Shown in pieces: positions 35,395-43,152 of a stretch of 46,948 nucleotides of DNA (position 1 is the stretch's first letter; each line of letters opens with the position of its first letter). This DNA is from Clostridia bacterium (GTDB lineage: Bacteria; Bacillota; Clostridia; Christensenellales; UBA1242): contig JAFVTW010000022.1 of the NCBI GenBank assembly GCA_017503005.1, positions 1 through 46,948 of the forward strand, written 5' to 3'. Position numbers and translations under genes: made by a program. Below the pieces are notes generated by a model. It had not been told where the DNA came from and did no database searches. It saw only the letters and a program-made list of their open reading frames with translations.

Positions 35395-36597
35395 TTATTT
35401 TGCAAATTGTTTAACTATCTCTACAAGTATCTCTACGATTTTTTCCATATCTTCTAGACATACATATTCGTGTATTCCGTGGAAATTGTGTCCACCTGCA
35501 CATAGGTTAGGACAAGGTAGCCCTTTGTGTGATAGTTCTGCTCCGTCAGTGCCGCCCCTTATAGGTTCGATTATAGGTGTAACCCCTACATTTTTCATAG
35601 CAGTTTTTGCTGCTTCTATAATGTGTGGATATTTGTCTACCACTGGTTTCATATTAGCATAAGAATATGGCATTGTTAGTGTTATACAATCATTATATTT
35701 TTTGTTTAGACCACTTACAATATCTCTAAATATTTGTTTTCTTTTCTCAAAATTGTCTAAGTCAAAGTCGCGGATCAAAAATTTCATTGTAGTATGTGCC
35801 ACATCTCCACTCATATTGTCTAGGTGGTAAAATCCTTCGTATCCTTCAGTATTTTCCGGATATTCTTTTGGTAAACTATTTGTAATTTCGTTAGCTATCA
35901 TTAGTGAGTTTACCATTACATTTTTGGCAGAACCAGTATGCACTGATAGTCCTTTTATGTCTACTTTTATGCTACAAGCATTGAAGTTTTCGTACGAAAG
36001 CTCGCCCAAATCTTCGCCATCTATCGTATAAGCAAAGTCTGCCTTAAATTTGTCAAAATCAAAATATTTGGTACCTTCGCCTATCTCTTCGTCGGGTGTA
36101 AATGCTATATAGATATCTCCGTGTGGAATGTTTGAGTTTTGTACTGATTGTAGCATAGTCATAATTTCTGCAATGCCAGCTTTGTCGTCTGCACCTAATA
36201 GGGTTGTGCCATCGCTAGTTATTATAGTTTTGCCTTTGAAATTAGCAAGTTTAGGGAATTTGGCTACTTCTAGTGTTTCGGTATCACTCAATCTAATGTC
36301 TTTACCATCGTAGTCATATACTATTTGAGGTTTTACATTCTCATCGCTGGCATTTTCTGATGTATCCATATGTGCTATAAATCCTATTTTAGGAGCATTA
36401 GGATTGCCTTTTAGGTGAGCATACACATAGCAGTGTTCTTCGTCTAGGTAAACATCGTCCATATTTAATTGTCTAAGCTCTTGCACTAGTATTCTAGCTA
36501 GTTGCCACTGAGATTCGGTACTAGGTGTAGTTCCTGTGTAAGAGTTTGAGTTTGTAGGTATGGTTATATATCTTAAAAATCTGTCTAGTACTTTCAT
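35395..36597 (-). CDS. pepT: peptidase T (tripeptide aminopeptidase)
   Basis: 400 residues, an M20-family zinc exopeptidase that cleaves the N-terminal residue from tripeptides in the cytosol. Zinc ligands and catalytic residues are visible: IGFIAHMDTS (His, Asp), LLGADDKAGIAEIM (bridging Asp), FTPDEEIGEG (Glu-Glu), YTIDGEDLGELSYENF and the C-terminal GGHNFHGIHEYV. The start at 36597 has GAGGAA 5 bases before it; an ATG at 36612 lacks a site. First gene of a pair with the membrane protein that follows. Confidence 0.93.
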   Translation of the reverse strand: MKVLDRFLRYITIPTNSNSYTGTTPSTESQWQLARILVQELRQLNMDDVYLDEEHCYVYAHLKGNPNAPKIGFIAHMDTSENASDENVKPQIVYDYDGKDIRLSDTETLEVAKFPKLANFKGKTIITSDGTTLLGADDKAGIAEIMTMLQSVQNSNIPHGDIYIAFTPDEEIGEGTKYFDFDKFKADFAYTIDGEDLGELSYENFNACSIKVDIKGLSVHTGSAKNVMVNSLMIANEITNSLPKEYPENTEGYEGFYHLDNMSGDVAHTTMKFLIRDFDLDNFEKRKQIFRDIVSGLNKKYNDCITLTMPYSYANMKPVVDKYPHIIEAAKTAMKNVGVTPIIEPIRGGTDGAELSHKGLPCPNLCAGGHNFHGIHEYVCLEDMEKIVEILVEIVKQFAK

Positions 36598-36733
36598 ATT
36601 GTTCCTCGCCATAATTTATCAATATAATTTTGGCATATATGTATTTGATTGTCAAATTTAAGTGGGCTAAAGATATAGTGTGTTGTATATTTTTTAGGCT
36701 CCAGTAGGTTAAGGGTGTAGCATATTAGTTTGT

Positions 36734-36762
36734 TTGACTTTTAGTGCTGTTTAGTGTATCAT
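36734..36762 (+). promoter_or_regulatory. promoter for the candidate RNA and reverse transcriptase
   Basis: TTGACT, 17-base spacer, TATCAT. The predicted start at about 36769-36770 is exactly where the purine-rich strand of the closing stem begins. Confidence 0.65.
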
Positions 36763-36768
36763 AATAAA

Positions 36769-36900
36769 TGGAAAGGAAAGTATTTTTGTATACATCTGTG
36801 ATAGGACGAAGCAAGTTTTTATATATGGTTTTGCAGATAGCCGAAACTTGTTCAGTCTGGTAGCAATATTATTGCTTTCAAAGCTAACTTCCTTTCTTTT
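36769..36900 (+). ncRNA. candidate structured RNA associated with the reverse transcriptase
   Basis: A 130-base stretch that appears as one transcript. The outer stem is GAAAGGAA (36771-36778) with TTCCTTTC (36889-36896), extendable by G-T/A-C around one bulged base, and is followed by six T residues. Inside, P2 joins 36810-36818 to 36844-36852 (9 bp, one G-T) and P3 is a 6-bp hairpin at 36862-36876. 36794-36798 (ATCTG) can pair with 36834-36838 (CAGAT), crossing P2 to give a pseudoknot. There is no open reading frame of note. Position and size resemble RT-partner RNAs of retrons and DRT-type defence systems, but the usual retron AGC branch motif is not next to the first repeat. Function is inference. 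Confidence 0.55.
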
Positions 36901-36910
36901 TTATTGAATT

Positions 36911-38110
36911 ATGAGTATACTTGATTTACTTTTGGACCACGACAAGTGGAATGAGTTTTTAGATTATAAAATTGAAAAATCTCATTTGTCCAAAGCTGAA
37001 GAACAAAATTTAATATCATATGTAAATGACAAACAATATTTGCCTATAGCTAAGCAGGTGGTAGATGGTACATATACTTTTTCTGTGCCAAGTAAGGTAT
37101 TGCTAAATAAAACTGGTACTAGCAAGAAAAGGGTAATATATACATTTGAATATGCAGAAAATACCATTTTGAAATTTGTACTATTTTGTATGGCAAAGTA
37201 CGACCAAACATTTAGCTCAAACTGCTTTTCGTTTAGGAAAAATCTTACCATAAAAAATGCGATATTTAGCCTGTTATCAAACAAAGATATATATAATATG
37301 TATGCTTACAAGTTAGATATAAGCAACTACTTTAATAGTATCCCTGTACGCAAACTATTGCCTATACTTGAGAAAGTGCTAGTAGATGATAGCAGGTTGT
37401 ATGAATTTATAAGGGACATAATTACTAGTGAAAAAGCTATACTAGACGGTGTCGAAATAACAGAAAAACAAGGTGTTATGGCAGGTACACCACTATCTAC
37501 ATTTTTGGCAAATATATATCTTACAGACCTAGACAAATACTTCGAAAAAAAGAATGTTATCTATGCTAGATATTCGGACGATATTATTGTATTTGCACCA
37601 GATTTGGTTACACTAAGCGAATATAAACGATATATTTTGACCACATTGAGTGATAAAGGACTGGCTGTTAATCCAGAGAAAGAGTTTATCTTTAAACCAC
37701 ACGAACCATGGAATTTTTTAGGTTTTGAGTTTTGCGATGGTACTATAGACTTATCTAATATTACACTAAACAAAATTAAAGCTAAGATTAGAAGAAAAGC
37801 TAGAGCATTGTATCGATGGAAAACTAGAAAATCTAAAACTACCGAACACACAATAAAGGTAATGCTTAGAGTGTTTAATACTAAGTTTTACAAAAGGGAC
37901 AATGTCAAAGATTTTACTTGGTGTAAGTGGTTTTTCCCTGTAATTACAACCCATGCCAGGCTAGAGATTATAGACAATTATCTAGTACAATATCTTAGAT
38001 ATTTGTCTACAGGTAGATTCTCAAAATCAAATTACAAGATTACATATGACTACCTAAAAGTTCTAGGCTTTAGAAGTCTGGTAAATGAATATTACAAATT
38101 TAGTAAATAA
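36911..38110 (+). CDS. stand-alone reverse transcriptase of unassigned group
   Basis: 399 residues. RT fingers and palm are complete: KKRVIYTFEYAENTILKF, the first catalytic Asp D136 in KLDISNYFNSIP, MAGTPLSTFLANIYLTDLD at 190-208, and Y221-S222-D223-D224 in ARYSDDIIVF. The usual QG of motif 4 is A191-G192. After the palm comes WNFLGFEFCDGTIDLSN and a C-terminal helical region ending SKSNYKITYDYLKVLGF, which I recall in many unclassified gut-bacterial RTs. There is no maturase, HNH or Cas1 domain and no retron NAxxH or VTG motif. No Shine-Dalgarno sequence precedes the ATG; instead the U-rich end of a candidate structured RNA lies 15 bases upstream. It probably copies that RNA (inference), possibly for phage defence. 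Confidence 0.88.
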   Translation: MSILDLLLDHDKWNEFLDYKIEKSHLSKAEEQNLISYVNDKQYLPIAKQVVDGTYTFSVPSKVLLNKTGTSKKRVIYTFEYAENTILKFVLFCMAKYDQTFSSNCFSFRKNLTIKNAIFSLLSNKDIYNMYAYKLDISNYFNSIPVRKLLPILEKVLVDDSRLYEFIRDIITSEKAILDGVEITEKQGVMAGTPLSTFLANIYLTDLDKYFEKKNVIYARYSDDIIVFAPDLVTLSEYKRYILTTLSDKGLAVNPEKEFIFKPHEPWNFLGFEFCDGTIDLSNITLNKIKAKIRRKARALYRWKTRKSKTTEHTIKVMLRVFNTKFYKRDNVKDFTWCKWFFPVITTHARLEIIDNYLVQYLRYLSTGRFSKSNYKITYDYLKVLGFRSLVNEYYKFSK

Positions 38111-38146
38111 AAAGCCGAAAGAGTTTCTTTCGGTTTTTTGTTTTTA
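38111..38146 (+). terminator. terminator of the reverse transcriptase gene
   Basis: CCGAAAG/CTTTCGG stem followed by TTTTTTG and more T. Confidence 0.8.
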
Positions 38147-38159
38147 TCAAATATACATT

Positions 38160-38187
38160 TTGCAAAAGTTTGCTGTTTTGGTACAAT
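38160..38187 (+). promoter_or_regulatory. promoter of the surface transglutaminase-like gene
   Basis: TTGCAA, 16-base spacer, TACAAT, about 24 bases before the predicted ribosome site. Confidence 0.5.
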
Positions 38188-38217
38188 GATTATGAAATAA
38201 TTGTACAAGGGGCAAAA

Positions 38218-41200
38218 ATGTCAAGTAGAGCAAGGCTGACTTTGAGACTAATTACAACTCTAATATTGATATGTGGTATTGCGATAGGTGCATATTTTTT
38301 CTTAAACTTAGATGACGGCAAACTCGAAGTTACACTCGATGCCGTGGGCACTTCGTTAAACGAAACCACACTTACCCCAGATGAGAATGGGAAAATCACA
38401 CTGCCTACTCCTACCAAAGATGGTTATACTTTTGATGGTTGGTATATAGGCGATACTGCTTGGCACAATGATATGATTGTATCCGAAGATATGGTTCTTA
38501 CTGCGAAGTGGACTATCAAAAAGTACAACATTACATTTATCGTCAATGGCGAACCAACTTTGGTTCAAGCAGAATACAACACCATGCCTTCTTATACAGG
38601 AGAACTTACAAAACCAGACGAAAACTTCTGCACATATACTTTTTCGAACTGGCAACCAGCACTGGTTCCTGTTACAAAAGATGCCACATATACAGCAGTG
38701 TTTAGTCCTGCAAAAATGAAATTTAATGTAACACTTACATCTAATATTCCTAGTGGTGGTAAACTATCTGGTGCAGGTAGCTATGAGCATTTGACCAATG
38801 TGTATATCGGTGCGACCATTAATAATGGTTACACATTTAATGGTTGGTATCTAGATGGTCAATTATATAACTCAAACCGAAACTTTTTGCTTAGCCGTAT
38901 AGCTGAGCATACAGAGTTAGAGGCTAGATATACGGCTATCAATTATACTGTTACATATCATATACCATATGACATTGAGAATAACAATATTACATCATAC
39001 ACTGTTCTAGATCCAGATTTTGTACTAGAGGATTTGTCAAAATTTGGTAGCACATTTAAGGGGTGGTATACGGCACAACATGGTGGTAGCAAGGTTACAG
39101 CTATTGATACAGCATCTGCTACCAACTACAATTTGTATGCAAGATTCGAAAATACAAATTATGCTATTACATACAACTTAGATGGTGGCACTGTAAGTGG
39201 ACACAATGCTTCCACTTACGATGTAGACACCGACACATTTACACTTATAAATCCTACCAAGCCGTCACACGACTTTATAGGGTGGACCGGCACTGGTATA
39301 GATACACCTACTATGGTGGTTACAATTACAAAAGGTAGTAGTGGCGATAGGTCGTATACTGCACATTATTCTTACTTTAATTCTTACTCAGTTTCACTAA
39401 GTTCGGGGTATCCTGGTGCAGGAGCTCTTACAGGTGGTGGTCTACACAGAGAAGGCTCTACAGTTACAATTTCTGCCACTGTAAACGATGGCTATGAGTT
39501 TGTGGGATGGTACAATGGTTCCACACTATATTCTAATCAAATGACGGTTATCATAGCAGATATTGACAGAAACATAATACTTACTGCTATATATACAGTA
39601 AATACATATAACATATCATATGTAGGCGACGATGGTTGTACTAATGCAAATACTACATCGTTTACAGTTTTGGACGGTGCAATTACCCTAAAAGATTTGT
39701 CCAAAACGGGTTATACATTCTTAGGTTGGTACACCGAAGCTAGTGGTGGCAGTAAAGTAGAAACTATATCTAGCTTGAAAAATCACACACTGTATGCTCA
39801 CTTTGATATAATCACATATTCTATCACATACAATCTTGATGACGGGGTTGTATCTGGAACTAACAAAATTAATTACACTGTAGAAACAGATACATTTACG
39901 ATTATCAATCCTACCAAAACAGATTACTATTTCTTAGGTTGGTCAGGTACAGATATTAGTGGAATGTCTACTTCTGTTACTATTTCTAAAGGTTCTACAG
40001 GTAATAGAATATATACGGCAAACTGGAAATATATGTATGGCATTATTACATTTAAAGTGGGCGATAATGAATTAGATAATCATGCTATTAAGGCACTACC
40101 AGGTACAAGTGTATCAGCTCCTACAATATTAGCAAGTAGTTACAATATGACCGGTTATACATTAGATGGGTGGTATACCGATAGTCTACTTACTCACAAA
40201 TATGTGTTTGATACAATGCCAGAAGATGATATTACATTGTATGGCTCTTGGGACTACTTCTTAGACGAAGGGTTCTATCCATATCTAGATGAATTTAGTC
40301 TAGCATCTACTACTCATACTACAGAAATTAATTCTTTTGATGAGTTGGTTGCTTTTGTAGAGTATATACAATTTAATTATATTACTGATACATATCCGTT
40401 CAATATTGTGTACACTACCCCAACAATAAATCTTGTTTCTCGTGCGATAGATCAATCTACATATCCTAGAAATGTTTCTTTGACCTATGGTACTACGGGT
40501 ATCAAACTAGATAGTGATGTATTAAGTATCGAAGCGAAGTATACTGCAGATCCTACAAAAAGATATGTTTATGATCAACAAGATAATGCATTGCTTACAT
40601 TCAAACAATCTAACAGATTGCCAAGCAACACAATGTTTAATATTGATTATGTAAATAAAACATTGCCAGTACAAACCTCAAATCAACTTATGTATGCTTT
40701 GGAGAAAGGATTGAAACCACTTTGTGTGGTGGGATCTAGTGCAGAAAGAATGTATAACAAAGCCAAAACAGTATTGAATAGTATTTGCGATAATACTATG
40801 AATGATTTTGAAAAAATAAAAGCTATATATGATTGGATGATTATGAATGTTCAGTATGATCAATATGCTGCAGATCGTTGTATATCAAACTGGGAAAAAT
40901 ACGATGCATGGTACTTAGAAGGGGTATTTGACAAGGGTGTAGCTGTATGTGATGGTATATCAAAAGCTCTATTGGTATTGGCACAAATTGAAAATATACC
41001 GGCTGTAAGAACAACCAGCACAAATCATGCTTGGAACAAAGTATATATTGATGGTAAGTGGTATGGCATAGATGCTACACATGGTGATCTTGGTATAGGT
41101 GATGATGAAAAAAGTTATCTTTCATATTGCAACTTCTTGTTTACGGATAGTTATAAATTATTTATAGGTGGACAAGATGACACCCAGTATGATGAATTAG

Positions 41201-41505
41201 TTGCTGATACAGTATATAATTACTATGACAATCAAAATTATATGTATAATGGTACTGAGTACGACTTAGAAATTAATTCTCAAGCAGAGTTCAATGCTTT
41301 AATCGATTATTATATAAAGCCATTTAATACAACAACAGAAACATTTTCTTTTGAAGTTTTAATGGGAAGTGGTTTCAGTCTTTCACTAAATGTTTTGTTT
41401 AGAGATGCCTCAATGCTTACAGGATTTACTTTTGAAGGGTATAGCTATGTGCAGTTAGGCAATTCTAGCGGCCTAATGGTATATATGATAATTATTTATC
41501 CATAA
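38218..41505 (+). CDS. secreted/anchored protein: nine Listeria-Bacteroides repeats plus transglutaminase-like domain
   Basis: 1095 residues from the ATG at 38218 (AAGGGG 5 bases upstream; an earlier ATG has none). An N-terminal membrane helix (about 9-27) is an anchor or signal. Nine beta-grasp repeats of 60-75 residues follow (typical phrase GYTFDGWY or YTAVF at the end), the InlB/Flg_new type found on Gram-positive surfaces. At about 880-960 lies a transglutaminase-like domain with the triad C911 (AVCDGISK), H937 (TNHAWNK) and D952 (IDATHGD). Two related small domains flank it (EINSFDELVAFVEYI and EINSQAEFNALIDYYI). Repeats 3-5 recur as 6-8. No sortase motif at the C-terminus. Probably a cell-wall or adhesion factor with cross-linking or protease-like activity. 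Confidence 0.88.
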   Translation: MSSRARLTLRLITTLILICGIAIGAYFFLNLDDGKLEVTLDAVGTSLNETTLTPDENGKITLPTPTKDGYTFDGWYIGDTAWHNDMIVSEDMVLTAKWTIKKYNITFIVNGEPTLVQAEYNTMPSYTGELTKPDENFCTYTFSNWQPALVPVTKDATYTAVFSPAKMKFNVTLTSNIPSGGKLSGAGSYEHLTNVYIGATINNGYTFNGWYLDGQLYNSNRNFLLSRIAEHTELEARYTAINYTVTYHIPYDIENNNITSYTVLDPDFVLEDLSKFGSTFKGWYTAQHGGSKVTAIDTASATNYNLYARFENTNYAITYNLDGGTVSGHNASTYDVDTDTFTLINPTKPSHDFIGWTGTGIDTPTMVVTITKGSSGDRSYTAHYSYFNSYSVSLSSGYPGAGALTGGGLHREGSTVTISATVNDGYEFVGWYNGSTLYSNQMTVIIADIDRNIILTAIYTVNTYNISYVGDDGCTNANTTSFTVLDGAITLKDLSKTGYTFLGWYTEASGGSKVETISSLKNHTLYAHFDIITYSITYNLDDGVVSGTNKINYTVETDTFTIINPTKTDYYFLGWSGTDISGMSTSVTISKGSTGNRIYTANWKYMYGIITFKVGDNELDNHAIKALPGTSVSAPTILASSYNMTGYTLDGWYTDSLLTHKYVFDTMPEDDITLYGSWDYFLDEGFYPYLDEFSLASTTHTTEINSFDELVAFVEYIQFNYITDTYPFNIVYTTPTINLVSRAIDQSTYPRNVSLTYGTTGIKLDSDVLSIEAKYTADPTKRYVYDQQDNALLTFKQSNRLPSNTMFNIDYVNKTLPVQTSNQLMYALEKGLKPLCVVGSSAERMYNKAKTVLNSICDNTMNDFEKIKAIYDWMIMNVQYDQYAADRCISNWEKYDAWYLEGVFDKGVAVCDGISKALLVLAQIENIPAVRTTSTNHAWNKVYIDGKWYGIDATHGDLGIGDDEKSYLSYCNFLFTDSYKLFIGGQDDTQYDELVADTVYNYYDNQNYMYNGTEYDLEINSQAEFNALIDYYIKPFNTTTETFSFEVLMGSGFSLSLNVLFRDASMLTGFTFEGYSYVQLGNSSGLMVYMIIIYP
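38716..39378 (+). repeat. three-repeat block A (repeats 3-5)
   Basis: 663 bp encoding repeats that match block B in order; e.g. ITYNLDGGTVSG here versus ITYNLDDGVVSG there, and TSYTVLD versus TSFTVLD. Confidence 0.8.
39379..40035 (+). repeat. three-repeat block B (repeats 6-8)
   Basis: 657 bp, the counterpart of 38716-39378; the two blocks probably arose by in-frame tandem duplication and have since diverged. Confidence 0.8.
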
Positions 41506-41509
41506 AGAT

Positions 41510-41546
41510 AAAAAAGACTAAACCGATTATGGTTTAGTCTTTTTTG
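41510..41546. terminator. bidirectional terminator
   Basis: Perfect 15-bp stem AAAAAAGACTAAACC and its complement over a 6-base loop, between converging genes. Confidence 0.85.
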
Positions 41547-41557
41547 GTAAAAACACT

Positions 41558-42340
41558 TTATTTTTCTTCTAGTTTGGGTGAGGTTGTATGTTCTTTTTTG
41601 TTTGCAATCCTACTTGCAATATATTTGGTAAGATAGTATATTCCGTATACAGCTAAGCATACTCCAAATACACTAATGACTACCATTACAGGCATGATTT
41701 GGTCTGGCAAGAATGGGAATATACTTTCTTGTATAAAGAACCAGTTCCAGTCGCCATATATAGAGTTGCCGAACCAAGCCCATACCAAAATCATCAATAT
41801 ACCTACAAATTCTTTCCATATTTTTTTGATTTCAAATGTAACTTCGCCTAGTGATAGATTGATAAATCCCCAAGTAAACAATATTCCGTGATACATAAAT
41901 GTTTGGAATATAATATAGCTAAATGGTGGTTGACCACCTAATGCAGTGCCAGGATATACCATCCACATTAGGCTAGATGTTATACTTAAAGCTACTACTG
42001 GTGTTTTGATTTTGTCCAACTTTTTGTTGAATTGAACAAAAGGAACCATTACAGCCATAATAGTACATATATTGAAAGGTAATTTGTATGTGCTAATGCC
42101 GTCATAACTGTCGGACAATGGCATTATAAAAAAGTCTGCCACATATAGACCGATGGTAATGTAGGCAAATATTCTACATACCCTTTCTTTTGTAGATTGT
42201 GATTTGTTTTTAAACAAAATAGTCATCAATATAGCTATGCCAAATGTTAGCAACAGGTAAAATATGTGCCAACCATTGTACAATGTTATCTTTAAATTTG
42301 ATGTGTTTTCACTAAATAGCCAAGCAAAAAATTCTTTCAT
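41558..42340 (-). CDS. YwaF/TMEM164-like membrane protein, copy 2
   Basis: 260 residues, about seven membrane helices, of the same family as the protein at 23083-23820. The family motif LPLHFC reads LPFNIC here: Cys92 is kept but the nearby His is Asn90. The second key residue, H151 in QTFMYHGILFTW, lies 59 residues after the Cys, as in copy 1. A hydrophilic tail ends the protein. If the human TMEM164 comparison holds, Cys and His are the catalytic pair, so activity may be retained with another specificity. The gene stands alone downstream of nothing and ends at a shared terminator. Confidence 0.75.
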   Translation of the reverse strand: MKEFFAWLFSENTSNLKITLYNGWHIFYLLLTFGIAILMTILFKNKSQSTKERVCRIFAYITIGLYVADFFIMPLSDSYDGISTYKLPFNICTIMAVMVPFVQFNKKLDKIKTPVVALSITSSLMWMVYPGTALGGQPPFSYIIFQTFMYHGILFTWGFINLSLGEVTFEIKKIWKEFVGILMILVWAWFGNSIYGDWNWFFIQESIFPFLPDQIMPVMVVISVFGVCLAVYGIYYLTKYIASRIANKKEHTTSPKLEEK

Positions 42341-42468
42341 AAATCCACCTCTGTATTTTACTAAATATCACTTTGACCATATCTTTGTCAAATTATTGAT
42401 AAAAAAGATAAAATATTTTTTGATATTTGTAATTTAACAAGATTATCCTAAACAATGTTGCAAGTAGT

Positions 42469-42505
42469 AAAAAGACTAAACCATATTCGGTCTAGTCTTT
42501 TTTGT
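42469..42505 (-). terminator. terminator of tRNA-Gln
   Basis: AAGACTAAACC/GGTCTAGTCTT (one mismatch-type G-T) with a U-run on the minus strand; resembles the terminator at 41510-41546. Confidence 0.75.
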
Positions 42506-42509
42506 AGTT

Positions 42510-42585
42510 TGGCTGGGGTGGTAGGATTTGAACCCACGAATGGAAGAGTCAGAATCTTCTGCCTTAGCCACTTGGCGACACCCCA
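42510..42585 (-). tRNA. tRNA-Gln (anticodon CTG)
   Basis: 76 bases with encoded CCA. Acceptor TGGGGTG/CACCCCA, D arm GCC/GGC, anticodon stem GAAGA/TCTTC with loop TTCTGAC (anticodon CTG), T arm GTGGG/CCTAC (one G-T), discriminator G. The rest of the 444 bases between 42340 and 42785 holds only its terminator and AT-rich upstream sequence. Confidence 0.93.
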
Positions 42586-42679
42586 TTATATCGCTTTGAT
42601 GTAACACATAGAGTATACTATTTTAGTTTTTGATATTCAAGTTATTTTTGTATGGAGCATACAAAATTTATTTAACTAC

Positions 42680-42695
42680 GACAAATTATTTTGTC
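42680..42695. promoter_or_regulatory. possible operator before the envelope operon
   Basis: GACAAA-TTAT-TTTGTC, a 6-bp inverted repeat just before a TATAAT (42708-42713); it could bind a dimeric repressor. AT-rich sequence makes chance palindromes common. Confidence 0.25.
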
Positions 42696-42784
42696 AAATT
42701 TTAAAAGTATAATAAAATTGAAGAGTAACTACTTAATAAATAATTTCATATTTATTAAATGGTTTTAATTTTGTGGAGGTTTTT

Positions 42785-43150
42785 ATGGCTAGAAGTTACA
42801 AAAAACAAGCTGTCAAAGCTATCAAAAAGACTCATGGTCTTACCATTTTTCTAGTTTTATTGTTTTTTGTTGCTGCTACTTTGGGTGGATTTTTTGCATA
42901 TAGATATGTTACAAAAAACGATACTTTTGAGCTAGTTGGTGAGAAAGATATTACTCTGTCTGTAGGCGATACATTTGTCGATGAAGGGTACAAAGTTTCT
43001 GCTTTTGGCAAAGACATATCTAACAAAGTAGAGGTTTCAGGAGAGGTAGATACTACCAAAGAAGGTGTGTATGTGCTTACATATACGGTTAATCACATTA
43101 AGTACAAAGATGTTAAAAAATGTAGAGTGGTTACTGTGGTGGAGGTGTAA
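42785..43150 (+). CDS. membrane-anchored DUF5011/Ig-like protein
   Basis: 121 residues from the ATG at 42785, 4 bases after GGAGGT; an ATG at 42773 lies before the site. A basic N-terminus (ARSYKKQAVKAIKKTHG) and one membrane helix (about 20-42) are followed by a single bacterial Ig-like domain of the DUF5011 type: ITLSVGDTFVDEGYKVSAFGKD, then KEGVYVLTYTV. Such domains act as extracellular spacers or ligand binders. It is the first gene of three; its stop overlaps the next start region. Confidence 0.78.
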   Translation: MARSYKKQAVKAIKKTHGLTIFLVLLFFVAATLGGFFAYRYVTKNDTFELVGEKDITLSVGDTFVDEGYKVSAFGKDISNKVEVSGEVDTTKEGVYVLTYTVNHIKYKDVKKCRVVTVVEV

Positions 43151-43152
43151 TG

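Noticed and set aside
36678..36682. GTGTG, the 5' end of group II introns, upstream of the RT
   Set aside because: No domain V or 3' intron end is visible downstream; the RT lacks maturase and endonuclease parts, and the sequence after it is a plain terminator.
36769..36900. canonical retron msr-msd
   Set aside because: The conserved branch-site AGC does not follow the first repeat, and the RT has no NAxxH or VTG motif. It is kept as an RT-associated RNA of unknown class.
36911..38110. diversity-generating retroelement
   Set aside because: No template/variable repeat pair was seen and there is no accessory Avd-like gene.
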